The notes: generated by a model not told the origin, from the sequence alone. Positions 52,619 to 63,745 are shown, numbered from the stretch's first letter. The stretch: DNA of 64,000 nt from Diploptera punctata (GCA_030220185.1 JASPKZ010007796.1:124001-188000); one strand, 5' to 3'. Program-made: numbers and translations.

Positions 52619-53486
52619 AGAGTGTCCACAAAGTCCTGCTACTAAAACAATGTAACTTAGCTCGTAAACTATTTGAGATAGAGACATGCGTTTTTTTGTA
52701 ACGTATTCTACATCTCTCAAAGTTTTGTTTATATTTGTTCTAGATTGTTATTTAAACGAAAAAAATGACATCTAATGAAAAGACCAAATGTGTATGGTGG
52801 TATGCTGAGTCTGGTAAATCACCAGTATCCTCGTATCCGAACATTATGGCGGTTAACACGCCCAGACACAAAGAAAGCTACTTCATCACAGAACATCGCC
52901 CTCTGTAGATTCTCATTGTCTTCATCAATTGCGTTCAGCATGGAATCAGCAAATTCGGTATGCAGAGGGAAGTCAGTTGGTAGCAACGCTTACGTAATTT
53001 TCACTTTATAGGCCTGAAGATGTAGCCGCTTATGGAGGACTTTATGAATGGTTGATTTTCGTAAATGCAGTTCCCATGAAGCATGACGAACCAATTTTTG
53101 AGGGCTGCTTGAAATGCAAGTTGCACATTGTCGATAGTTTCTTGGCTCACACCTGGTCGTCCATTCTGTGGCAAGTCCATTACACTGCCAGTCGCTAGAA
53201 ATTTCTCGGCCCATCTAATTATGGATCATTTGGATTGAGGGTTTGTTCCATATTGCCGGCAGAAATTTTGCTTAACAGTTTGTGGTGATTTACCACTCAG
53301 CATACCATCAAACACATTGGGTCTTTTTCTGAGGTGTCTTCATTGTCGTTTAAATCACAATTTGCAACAAATGTAAACAAAACTTTGAGACATGTAGAGT
53401 ACGTTGCAAAAACCGTATGTCTCTACCTCAATTAGTTTACGAGCTGAGTTACATTGTTTTTGTAGCAGAAATTTGTGGACATCCTG
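52619..53486 (-). mobile_element. Tc1/mariner-superfamily element, internally deleted
   Basis: TA at 52617-52618 and 53487-53488, with long imperfect inverted ends of about 130 bp (CAG.(A/G)TGTCCACAAA; TAACTTAGCTCGTAAACTA; CATGCGTTTTT; CTCAAAGTTTTGTTTA). On minus, a transposase N-terminus reads KQNFCRQYGTNPQSK, WAEKFLATGS, LPQNGRPGVSQETIDNVQL and KSTIHKVLHKRLHLQAYKVK. It then jumps to NLQRAMFCDEVAFFVSGRVN (first catalytic Asp), after which the rest is missing. Confidence 0.75.
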
Positions 53487-53494
53487 TATATTGT

Positions 53495-53840
53495 TCACCG
53501 CTGTGATCTCGAGATAGCGTGCTACCTTGTCACGCAGAGGGCCCGGTCGGCACAAATTTCCTGGGTAAGGTATTTTTTTTCGGGGTTTTTCCTCACCTGT
53601 AAAACAAATGACAGGGATTTTAAACCCCGAAATGATCTGGCCATCAATATAGCAATTAGATTAAGTAGAGTTTAAGGCCTCTCCTGGCGCGTCATTACCA
53701 TCATCATCACCTTTCATATCATCGGGGCAACTAACTCCGCCTTCCAGGCGTCCCAACCTCAAAGTAGGTTACTAAAGTACACCATGGCAGGAGAGAATAC
53801 CAAAAATGAAATGACCTCGTGGCATTGATTAAAAAACATA
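53495..53840 (+). mobile_element. tRNA-derived SINE, family 1
   Basis: CACCGCTGTGATCTCGAGAT (A box), CCTTGTCACGCAGAGGGCCC, a damaged B box (GGGCCCGGTCGGC), then the body GGGGTTTTTCCTCACCTGTA and ATCATATCATCGGGGCAAC-like sequence. It lies immediately beside the preceding DNA transposon. Confidence 0.75.
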
Positions 53841-54129
53841 TAAATAACTCGAAGTTTCTCGATTCCTTGTCGCTAAAATAATATTAAAAACTAATTCTTA
53901 AGTAGTTATGCGATTAAAAATCCGAAATTCTTTTTGGCGCTTTAAAATTAACTTTTTACTTCACTTTTATTTTGAGATGAAGTCTCTTTGATATAATGGC
54001 TAACCCTTAAATTCGTAATGTATCCTTTTGGATACATCAGTTGGTTCAATTAATGTATTATTTTAAATAAATCAGAAGAAAACAAACAAAAAGAAACCAC
54101 TTAAATGTGTATCTAATTATACAATATAT

Positions 54130-54545
54130 CTAATATTATCTGTTACAATCTTCGTTATATTATTTAAATTCAAAGCTTTTCGAAGGCATGCTTCATCTTC
54201 AGGAATTTTCTTGATACTGAAATTATTTTATACAGAGGGCTTTGGTTGCTAGATGCATTTTCATTTAATACATTTTTATTTTGTGCTTCTTGGTAATTTC
54301 AATTTCTTCCAAAATATTAATTTTCTTGTCTATTGTTTTCTTTGTGGATTATTTTATAATATTTTGGAAGAAATTGAAATTATCAAAGAAGCACAAAATA
54401 AAAATGTATTAAATGAAAATACACCTAACAACTAAAGCCCTCTGTATAAAATATATAAATAATTTCAGTATCAAGAAAATTCCTGAAGATGAATCATGTC
54501 TTCGAAAAGCTTTGAATTTTAAAAATATGACGAAGATTATAACAG
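54130..54545. mobile_element. Penelope-type foldback, both arms with core
   Basis: Arms of about 185 bp (54147-54340 and 54352-54535) with about 12 bp between them. Shared blocks are AAGCACAAAATAAAAATGTA, ATTAAATGAAAAT, AGCCCTCTGTATAAAAT and AATTCCTGAAGATGAA. Hammerhead-like cores are at 54177-54202 (minus) and 54483-54508 (plus), CTGAAGATGA..TTCGAAAAGC. In one arm the plus frame reads NILEEIEIIKEAQNKNVLNE, possibly a polyprotein C-terminus. Confidence 0.75.
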
Positions 54546-55526
54546 AAAATATTATAGTTGAGAAAAACTGTGTTATATTAGGTAAAAAAATGTTTATAAT
54601 TGAAATATGAATACGATTACCAAATATAAAGAAACGAAAGTCAATGTATATAACAAAATTTAATACTGAATCATTTATAAATCAAAACTCAAGGCAACTG
54701 TACCAGCAAAGATTAAAGGAAAAACTTCAACAAGTCCAAACAGATACACAAAATAGTGTAGACCAACAATGACAACAAATAAAGAACAGTATATTAAAAA
54801 GGAATCATGTTTACAATTTTTGAAAATAAAACCCCTGAATCTTGGAAAACATACACAACAGAACGCAATACAGCAAACCCTAAAATTAGAAAAATTAAGT
54901 AAGATTATTGGGAAAATATTCGAAAGATGTGGAATATGAGATATATGGAGGCCAACAAAAAATATGTGGAACATTAAGAAGAAATAAAATGGTAATTAGA
55001 GATAGTATACAAACAAACTGACAATGCAAGAATGGAATAATTATTTCCAGGAACTATATAAACAAGAAGAAAATAATCAGGAAACTAATCAGGATGTTTA
55101 TGAATATCAAAATCAAGATAAATTAATTGAAATAACAATAGATGAAATAACTGACACAGTACGGAGATTGAAAAATAGAAAGGCTGCAGGTCCTGATACG
55201 ATAACAAATGAAATGTTGAAATATGGGGGAATAAAACTGATAAATAAACTACAGAAGTTATTCCAAAATATAATAACAAGCGGTACCACCCCACTAGAAT
55301 GGAAACCGAATAACTATTCCAATATTTAAAAAGGGTGATCAGAAAATTATCGTGGAATTACATTACTTAATAGTGATGTAGTATTGTTGGCTGATATCGA
55401 GGAGATACTAAAGGACAATACGCACACACTATTGAGTAACACTAAGAAATTAGGACTGGAAGTAAATATAAAAAAAACTAAATATATGGTCATCATCATC
55501 ATCATCATCATAGTACATTCACGAAT

Positions 55527-58355
55527 TTAGGCCATTTGTTGACCTGTTTCGGCCTCAAGAGAAACACCATCCAGAAGTCTTTTGAGTGGACGTCCTGGTC
55601 TTCTTCTTCCTGCAGGTTGATATCTTAACATTAGTTTGGGTATTCTGTGATCTTCCATTCGATGAACATGTTGCATCCATCTTGACTTATAATCAGAAAT
55701 TTTGTTTTCTAAAGATTCCATGTGTAATTCTTCTAAGATGTCTTCATTTTTTTGTGATCTAGTAGTGTGTATCCTGCAGTCCTCCGAAGATATCTCATTT
55801 CAGCAGATCTAAGTCTCTGTATATCCTTCTGTTTCAACGTCCATACTTCGCTACCATACAAAAGAGTTGGAAGAGCCAGTGTTTTATACACTTTCAGTCT
55901 TGAATGCTTTTGGACTAACTGTGGCTTGAAGATAGAATTTATTAACCCTAAAATTCTTAAAAATTTAGATATTTTTGCATTTACATCCTTTTCTTCTTCA
56001 TATGAGATATTGCATCCTAGATATGTAAAATTATTCACCTGCTCCAAAATTTTATTGTCCAGTACAATTTTACTTCTGACAGGATCTACACCTTGAAATG
56101 CCATAATTTTTGTTTTTTCTGTAGATATCTTTAATCCATATTCTTCTGTAATTTTGTTAAGTTCATACAGACCTTTCTGTAGATTATCTTCGGAATTTGC
56201 TATTATTATTTGGTCATCTGCAAACAATTGGGTGTTTAATTTTCTATTTTCTGATATTCTTATTCCAAATTTATATGTTTTGTTCCAGCAACATATTACT
56301 TCATTGATATAAATTGCAAAGAGTGTTGGGGATAGGGGGCAGCCTTGTCTCACACCACGATTTATAATTCCTTCTTCAGAAATCTGTTATTTAATTTAAT
56401 CTTTATGGTGTTGTCTTTGTAAATATTTTGTATGTTCTGCCGAAGTAAATTTGGTATATTTCTGTCTTCCAATATATTTAAGAGTTTTGATCTCTTGACT
56501 GTGTCGAATGCTTTTTCAAAATCTATGAAAGCAAAATGTGTTTCTAAGTTGAATTATCTTCTTTTTTCAAGCAATAGTTTAACAGAAAATGCTGAATCAA
56601 TACAAGATCGTCCTTTCCTAAATCCATTTTGACATTCCATAAGGAATTTTTCACTGAAACTTTTCAATTTTCCATTTAAAATGTCTGCATAAATTTTGTA
56701 GCACGTGTTTAACAAACTGATTCCCCTATAGTTGTCCATTTTTCTCTTGTCTCCTTTCTTGAACAGGGGTATACAATGCTTGTCTTCCATTCTTTTGGTA
56801 TATCTGCATTTTTGAATACATTATTAAAGAAGGACAACAGTCTTTCATGGAACTGTTTGCCTGCATATTTGTACAATTCAGAATTCAAACCATCTGTGCC
56901 AGTTGCCTTCCCATTTTTTAATTTCTTTAAACTATTGTTCAATTCTTCCAATGATATTATGGAATCTGTCTCATTATTATTTCGGAAAATTGTATCTTCA
57001 TAGTTATTGTCAGTCCAAAGACTTTTATAATAATTGAAAAAATCTTCTTTTGTTACTCCGCAATTAATTTTGGTAGATTCTTTAATATCTTTATTCAAAT
57101 GTTTTAATATTTTGAAGATATTAGGTTGGAGCTTATGCAAATCTGATTCTAAATGTGTAACACAATTTAACCATGTTTTCCTATGTCTCTTTCTTATTTC
57201 CCTCTTAACAATAGCTCTATAGCGTTTGAATTCTATTTCATTTTCTACTTTCTTTGTGTTCAAATATTTTTTATAAGCTGCATTTTTTTCTTCAATCAAT
57301 TGTTTTATTTGATCATCCCAGATTTTTAGAGTTCTATTTCTTCTTTGTTGTATATTTACTTTTCCTAAAGTTTCATTAGCGGAATTTTGAATTATCATTT
57401 TAATGTTTTTCCATTCTTCTTCGACATCATTACTTTCTGGAGTTGTAGCCATATATTGCTGAATTCTTCTCGAATATAACCATTTAATGCTGTCATCATA
57501 AAATAATTTTACCTTGTACTTTTGTTCTATGCTCTGTTGTTGTTTCTTCTTCTTTTTTAACCATCTTGGTGGAAATCTTATTCTTGCTTCTACTAGGTAG
57601 TGATCTGAACCAATATCATATCCTCTGTAGGCTCTGACATCGAGAAACATTTTAAAAATCTTATTATTTGCAATGAAATAATCAATTATTGATTTTGAGT
57701 CCTGACGATGCCAGGTATATTTATGTATGTTTCTATGATTGTAAAAGGTATTCGTTATTTTCAGTTCATTGTAGATAGCAAAATCTGTTAATCTTGTCCC
57801 ATTCCTATTGCTGGTTGGTTCGCCAAATGTTCCAATATTATTGTTGACTTGAGCATTGCCCACTCTGGCATTTAAATCTCCTATTATGAGAATGTAATCA
57901 TTTCTATTAATTTTGCTATAAATTTCTTGTAATATTTTATAAAATTCTTCATTGTCTTCTTCACGGCCTTCCTCTGGTGCATATACACCAAGAACTGTCA
58001 AATTACCTCTATTTATTTTCAGTCGAAGCTCTAATATTCTTTCATTCCAGTAAGTGTAGTGTTGAATTTTATTTCTTATGGTTTTATTAATCCAAATCAT
58101 TACTCCAGCTTGTCCATGGGTTTTCCTGTCGACACCGCTATATATTTGTACATAATTTTGTGTTTCTTTCGTTCCTTTAAGTTTCTTCTTAGTCTCTGTA
58201 GTTACTGCAATATCAATGTTTCTATTTTTAAATATACTGTCTAGTTCCTCTTCTTTTTCATGGATGCTTCGGACATTCCAGGTTGCATATCTTACAATAT
58301 CATTGTGCCGTTTTCTTTTAACCATATTTCTTTGCTGTGGGTCGTCATATTTCAA
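55527..58355 (-). pseudogene. LINE-B endonuclease-reverse transcriptase, frameshifted
   Basis: It starts at ATG 58355. Residues about 20-270 form an apurinic-type endonuclease: VRYATWNVRSIHEKEEELDS, AVTTETKKKLKG (catalytic Glu), LTVLGVYAPEEGR, ILIIGDLNARVG and IIDYFIANN, ending GSDHYLVEARI (catalytic His). A basic linker follows (WLKKKKKQQQ). The RT begins with KNGKATGTDGLNSELYKYAG, DIPKEWKTSIVYP, then KKGDKRKMDNYRGISLLN, CQNGFRKGRSCIDSAF, MRQGCPLSPTLFAIYINEV and LNTQLFADDQIIIANSEDNL (FADD box). The tail is RWMQHVHRM..GRRRPGRPLK. Frameshifts near 56780, 56560 and 55735 and a stop near 56370 break it. No RNase H. Confidence 0.93.
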
Positions 58356-58634
58356 TTCCTTCTGGCTTTTTTCGTGTTGAGACTTGAAAGTAGTTTTGAA
58401 GTTCCTTAGGACAGGTTACTGGCCCGACGCTAAGTAGTCCAGTGGTAGGGCTGCTACCTTTTAGTCTCTGGACAGACATTAGGATACCGCATTTACTCAG
58501 TACCTGATGGAACGGTTATACCGCCGTGACTCGGTCCTCAGAGCCTCGTTTGTGAAAACAGGTTGTACCACGAGAAGGTGAGGATGAGAATTGGGTAGGA
58601 GAGGTTATACACACGTCACTACCCCTTACAACCC
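58356..58634 (-). other. LINE-B 5' untranslated region
   Basis: Read on minus from 58634: GGGTTGTAAGGGGTAGTGAC, then CTCACCTTCTCGTGGTACAA and CGGCGGTATAACCGTTCCAT (a strong local hairpin). CTCACCTTCTCGTGGT also occurs in the short LINE derivative at 25510-26020. Some RTE and R2 families carry an HDV-like ribozyme here; I could not confirm the double pseudoknot by eye. Confidence 0.5.
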
Positions 58635-59675
58635 AAATATATGGTCACACGTAGAAATTCATTATATAATGAGAATGGACAGCTAATGACAAATGAGGGA
58701 AATTTTGAGGAAGTGGCTGAATTCAAATACCTAGGAACAATAATCACAAATAGTAATGAGATGCACAAAGAAATTAAACATAGGCTCAATTCTGGAAATG
58801 CGCGCTATTATGCATTACAGAGACCTCTTGATGTCCCAACTCCTTTCAAAAAAACGTTAAACTGAAAATATATAAAACTATTATTCTTCCAGTTATATTA
58901 TATGGGTGCGAAACATGGACTCTTACTTTAAGGGAGGAAAGGAGATTACGAGTATTCGAGAATAAAGTACTTAGGAAAATTTTTGGACCATGTACAGATA
59001 GGTGAATGAAGAAGACTAAATAACAATGAACTACATGGTCTTTATAGGAAGCTAGATATAATAAGAACAGTTAAGTCTCGTAGACTGCGATGGGCAGGAC
59101 ATGTTGCACGTATGGGGAATGAAAGACTTGCATGGAAGCTTCTTGTAGGAAAGCCAGAGGGAAAACGCTCAGTTGGTAGACCAAGAATGAGGTGGGAGAA
59201 TAACATTAACTATGATTTGAGGGAAGTAGATTATACAGGGAATGATTGGAAAGCATTAACTCAGGATAGGGATGTATGGAGAGCTTATGGCCGTGTGGCC
59301 ATGAACCTACGGGTTCGATAGTGTCAGTGAGTAAGTAAGTAAGTAATAGTTCTCTAAAAGTATTCACAAAAATATTAAATAATAAATTACATGCATTAAT
59401 CCATATTAAAGAACAACAAAAAGGGTTTCGGAAAAATAGATCCGCATTAGATGCATTATTAATTTATTATAGATAGACGAAACTATTGGAAGGGTTATAT
59501 AGAAAGAATGGAAGACAACCGACTTGCAAAAAGAGCTAAAGAAGATAGACCAATGGACGGGAGAAGAACAAGAGGAAGATCAGCCAAGAGATGGATAGAC
59601 AGTGAATGCACATCCAATACTTCTTCCAAGGAGTGATTTGGAAATAAACGGGATGAAAACCCTACAAATTATGAT

Positions 59676-59679
<4 letters not shown>

Positions 59680-59706
<27 letters not shown>

Positions 59707-59712
59707 AAGAAA
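59680..59712 (+). repeat. (AAG)n microsatellite, LINE-A tail
   Basis: About eleven GAA/AAG units directly after the LINE-A reading frame, as in the GAA-type tails of the LINEs ending at 33259 and 44960. Confidence 0.8.
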
Positions 59713-60055
59713 TATATCTAATAATAACAGTTATACAATATTCCGTTTTCACTGCGGTCCGCCAGATTCAATTAGCTAACAGATAAATTTGCGTTTTACC
59801 ATTTTAAGGGTTAACATGTTTGAATGGCATTCCGAGTAGTTTAAGGTACCATTACCGGCACCTGTTGTATTTTTTTAACATGCCTACCTGCAAGATCTGA
59901 AAGGAGGATCACTCAATCTCAGGAGAACAACAATAACTACTTTCAGGTAATTGAAATTAAGGTTAAGAAATTGCCTCAAACTAACCATAAGACTCTCTAT
60001 ATTGTAGCGTGTTCGTTCAATGATAGCAATTAAGGCAATCAACCTTGGCTTTCCG

Positions 60056-60977
60056 GAGTTGTGTCACGGATTTAATAAATTTATTTCGAGTTGCTTCGAC
60101 CTTGTGTGTCTCAGATTGCATCGCGACTAGGATTGTTGAGTAAACATCTGTATGCTAGTGTCTCAATTGAGTGTGTAGTAATGTCCTGAAGAAAACTGGA
60201 AACGTATACAGTATACGGAGATGCACCCCCCCCCCTGTGATCAAAATATAGTAATCAATTCATTTGGCGTTTACTTCATGAAAATCCATATATTGTATAT
60301 TAAATAAATAAAAATAAAACTGTTAAAGTTTTATAAGATTTTCATATTTATCAAAATACGAGTACGTTACAGCTGTTTCAGTACTTTGTACCTTCTTCAG
60401 ACGAATACCATTATTACAGGATTTTTGTAATCTTGGTATTCATCTCAAGAAGGTATAAGTACTCAAACAGCTGTAACGAATTTGTATTTAAAGAAATATG
60501 AAAATCTTATAAAAATGAGTTGTGTCACGGATTTAATAAATTTATTTCGAGTTGCTTCGACCTTGTGTGTCTCAGATTGCATCGCGACTAGGATTGTTGA
60601 GTAAACATCTGTATGCTAGTGTCTCAATTGAGTGTGTAGTAATGTCCTGAAGAAAACTGGAAACGTATACAGTATACGGAGATGCACCCCCCCCCCTGTG
60701 ATCAAAATATAGTAATCAATTCATTTGGCGTTTACTTCATGAAAATCCATATATTGTATATTAAATAAATAAAAATAAAACTGTTAAAGTTTTATAAGAT
60801 TTTCATATTTATCAAAATACGAGTACGTTACAGCTGTTTCAGTACTTTGTACCTTCTTCAGACGAATACCATTATTACAGGATTTTTGTAATCTTGGTAT
60901 TCATCTCAAGAAGGTATAAGTACTCAAACAGCTGTAACGAATTTGTATTTAAAGAAATATGAAAATCTTATAAAAAT
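60056..60977. repeat. 461-bp perfect tandem duplication
   Basis: Copy 1 is 60056-60516 and copy 2 is 60517-60977, offset exactly 461 bp. I see no difference, including the ten-C run at 60226-60235 and 60687-60696. Each copy holds a foldback (arms about TTTTATAAGATTTTCATATT, CAGCTGTTTCAGTACTTTGT) of the 7640-7865 type. Hammerhead-like cores on minus are at 60375-60400 and 60836-60861 (CTGAAGA, A, GGTAC/GTACT, GAAAC). Confidence 0.9.
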
Positions 60978-60999
60978 GTAACTGTTTAATCTTTATTTA

Positions 61000-61478
61000 T
61001 CATCATCATCCGGTATCACGGCAGCTGCCGCCGTCTTCCGGAAACCAAACGCCATTCCTCTCTGTCCATCCATTGATCTTCCTCCAATCCTCTGATATTC
61101 ATAGCTGCTTGTACCCCTTCTATCCAAGTTTTCTTCGGTCTTCCTTCTTTCTATTGGGATCCATTCCATAACAATTTTAGGCAATATTTGCTCTGGCATT
61201 CTTTTGACATCGCCATACCACTGTAATCTTTTCTTTTCTATGATGTCCGGCTCCTCTTGTACAACCATAATTTCCCTAATTTCTTTATTTCGTATTCTAT
61301 CCATTCTAGATTTTCCAACTGATCTTCTTAAAACGTCCAATTCTGATTTAAAATTATTTTCATTTCCCTGGTAAGAATTTGTCAGACTTCAGCATCATAT
61401 GTCAAAATGCTCTGAATTATGGTTTGATATATTTGTGATTTTCTATTTTTTGTAATATTTTTTGCTCCGACAAACAGA
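61000..61478 (-). mobile_element. 5'-truncated LINE insertion
   Basis: Flanked by a perfect 16-bp target duplication (60984-60999 and 61479-61494, GTTTAATCTTTATTTA). The minus frame encodes LDVLRRSVGKSRMDRIRNKE-like sequence (seen as MDVLRRSVGKSRMDRIRNKE), IIEKKRLQWYGDVKRMPEQI, LPKIVMEWIP and AFGFRKTAAAAVIPDDDDK, with a (GAT)n tail. A frameshift lies near 61340. It resembles the family at 41538-42281 (same ALRK/IREIM region) but is distinct. Confidence 0.88.
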
Positions 61479-61779
61479 GTTTAATCTTTATTTAATTAAT
61501 GGAAAAACAAAATGTAGTAGATCTGACAGGATAACTACTATAGGCAATAAAGTGAAAAAAAAATCAAATATCTGGGATAATTTTTAAAGGATCAAAATCA
61601 CACAAATTAACACATTAAATACCTTCTTAAAGGAAGAAATTCTTATCACTTTATAGTTCAATGTCTCTTGAATAGAAGTAAAAACAAAATAAAAATAAAA
61701 AGTATAAAATGTTACCTTTGTCTTTAGTAGGCCTTGTAGTGGGTGTAAAAGAGCTCTTATAATAAGGGGGGAGAGGAAG

Positions 61780-62255
61780 TGTTCGAAAGTAGAATGCTAA
61801 GGAAAAAACGTGCAATTATGCATTACAGGGACTCTTGTCCCAACTTCTTTCAAAGAATGTTAAACTGAACATTTACAAAACTATTTTTCTCCCAGTTATA
61901 TTATATAGAAGCGAAACATGGACCCTTATTTTAAGGGAGGAGAAAAGATTAGGAGTATTTGAGAATAAAGTTCTTAGAAAAAAATGTTTGGACCAAAGAG
62001 AGATGAATGCAGAAGACTGCATAACAGTGAATTACATGGTCTTTATAAGAAGCCAGATATTATGAGAACACTTAAGTCTCGTAGACTCCGATCGGCAGGA
62101 CATGTGGCACGAATGGGGAATGAAAGACGTGCATGGAAGCTTCTTGTAAGAAAACCAGAGGGAAAACGGCCAGTTGGTAGACCAAGAATGAGGTGGGAGA
62201 ATAACATTACCTATGATTTGAGGGAAGCAGATTATACAGGGAAAACATTAGAACC
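61780..62255 (+). pseudogene. RTE-1 LINE, 5'-truncated copy
   Basis: LLSKNVKLNIYKTIFLPVIL, YRSETWTLILREEKRLGVFE, ELHGLYKKPDIMRTLKSRRL, AGHVARMGNERRAWKLLVRK and GRPRMRWENNITYDLREADY, cut before the DRDVW tail at about 62245. Frameshifts near 61830 and 61985. Confidence 0.8.
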
Positions 62256-62746
62256 GTCTCATCCAAATTTTTACACACATTTATTTCATAAGCTATAGTA
62301 CGTATATAAATACAGTAAAACGTGTTTAATCTGGAACGTGAATAATGCGTAAATCTGTCCAATATGACAAATTTATTGGTGCCAGCGAAATAGTAATTTT
62401 ACGTGCATTTATTTTGCATAAAACTGAATCTGTCCAACGCGGAAACGGAAGGCTATTTCTACGCAAATCACGAAAAAATGTATAAAGCGGAATGACAGAG
62501 AAATAAATTAGTTTTCACTTCATTGAATTCACGTTAGACCAAGAAAACAATAACGAATGATTTCTGCTGCCTGGTGAAGTAGAGATTCTACCTGTACCTT
62601 AAATTTTCTTTCGGCCTCACTGCACACCTGTTATGCGAAATACAGATACATGTCTTACAAATAACTATTGCACTGTAAAATCTTAAATTAGTTTGAGTTC
62701 TGAGAGTGACCTTTCACAGGTAGCGTTCTGAATTTACGGAATAAAG

Positions 62747-63125
62747 ATGACTAAAACGTATGTATCATTCTCATTAAACGAAAAAGTGAAAGTGATTGAA
62801 GATAAATTTCCTAATTTCCCAACCGATGCTCCAAAGTCACGCTCTAGCTGTTGCTAAATACCTAGGAAATAACGATTTCAAGGCATCTTCAGGTTGGCTG
62901 GACAGTTTTTAAAGACGACACAATGTAGTGTGGGATGAAATTTGCGGGGAATCGAAGGATTTGGACGAAAACGTAGATAGTGAGCGGAAACCGAAACTGC
63001 GTAATTTAATTTCAGGATACGCGCCTAAGAGAGATTTATAACGCTGACGAAACGGGTCTGTTTTTTTTTTCGCGTTACTATCGAAGTCGCTCGTATATAC
63101 TAATTTTCAAAGGCAGCGGAATTAT
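62747..63125 (+). pseudogene. Degraded pogo/Tigger transposase
   Basis: It starts MTKTYVSFSLNEKVKVIED, the usual N-terminal helix-turn-helix, then in shifting frames ALAVAKYLGNNDFKASSGWL, a CENP-B-type HTH (WLDSFKRRHN), and YNADETGLFFR with the first catalytic Asp (ADETGLF). Multiple frameshifts and stops are present. The rest of the catalytic domain is missing, replaced by the inserted repeat. Confidence 0.85.
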
Positions 63126-63745
63126 TATTGACTATTTAACTCATGCCACAAATGCTAGTCAATGACCAATCACGTTTCAATGAAATTTATATGACAGTCA
63201 TGTTTCACCTCGCTCTTTATCGATTTCTCTTTATCAGCTCCTGCTTTTGTGATAAAGAAAGCTCCTCCTTTTTAATGTTCTGAACAGGTCAGAACATTAT
63301 TTTTCTCCAACAAATACATTGAATATAGCAAATAATGAACAGATTCCTTGATTTTACTGAGTTGTTTACTAAAAAAATAAATGAATAACCCGTAATGTTG
63401 ATTATGGTATATAGTTTGATGTGTTTCATTATTTCTCCACTTGGGTACATTCTTATAATACTGCGATCTTATTTGGCAAAAATAATATGATCTAGTTGCA
63501 GTGAATGAACATAACCTCACATTTCTGATTTGTTTTCAAACATCGCCGTTTACATTAAATACATAAATATAACTATAGTTAAACAATGATTTGTGAGTAA
63601 ACAGCTTAATTTTATTTGTTAAATAGTCCTAACAAATGCCACTCTTGATTTCCAAATTCTCTAGATAAATTCACTCCTCACTTCGTGAGTCGTGAATTTT
63701 TCGATAATTTGGAAATCACTCGTGGCATTACTTATGATAAATTTT
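63125..63745. repeat. Interspersed repeat family R inside pogo element
   Basis: Starts GACTATTTAACTCATGCCAC and ends with the hairpin closing TTTGGAAATCACTCGTGGCA and TTACTTATG. It is almost identical to 51805-52445. Target duplication not clear by eye. Confidence 0.8.

Larger units (their letters stand above)
55493..58634 (-). mobile_element. LINE-B, nearly full-length RTE-like LINE (3.14 kb)
   Basis: It inserted in the RTE-1 copy with a perfect 13-bp target duplication (55480-55492 and 58635-58647, AAATATATGGTCA). It has a 5' untranslated region of about 280 bp, one ORF and a 3' (ATG)n tail. It is the best preserved autonomous-type element in the window and the youngest of the three nested LINEs. 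Confidence 0.95.
55385..59343 (+). mobile_element. RTE-1 LINE copy, interrupted by LINE-B
   Basis: A 5'-truncated RTE-1 copy inserted in LINE-A (TAATAGT duplicated at 55378-55384 and 59344-59350). Its first part (55385-55492) starts inside the YADD region (DVVLLADIEEILKDNTHTLL). The remainder (58648-59343) gives NEGNFEEVAEFKYLGTIITN, VILYGCETWTLTLREER, AGHVARMGNERLAWKLL and GRPRMRWENNINYDLREVDY, to a stop and the GTAAGTAAGT tail. Confidence 0.85.
54620..59705 (+). mobile_element. LINE-A, interrupted by nested LINEs
   Basis: LINE-A runs 54620-55384 and resumes at 59344. Plus-strand pieces include EWNNYFQELYKQEENNQETN, ITDTVRRLKNRKAAGPDTIT, NEMLKYGG and TTPLEWKP (entry to the RT domain), then NYRGITLLN at the junction. 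At 59351 it continues SLKVFTKILNNKLHALIHIK and KGFRKNRSALDALLI. The frame is restored when 55385-59343 is removed. After about 59475 it jumps to a C-terminal tail (YIERMEDNRLAKRA, RGRSAKRWID) and (AAG)n, so an internal deletion removed the catalytic box. Confidence 0.85.

Noticed and set aside
55767..58244. Plus-strand open frames across LINE-B
   Set aside because: Antisense to the endonuclease-reverse transcriptase frame and without motifs.
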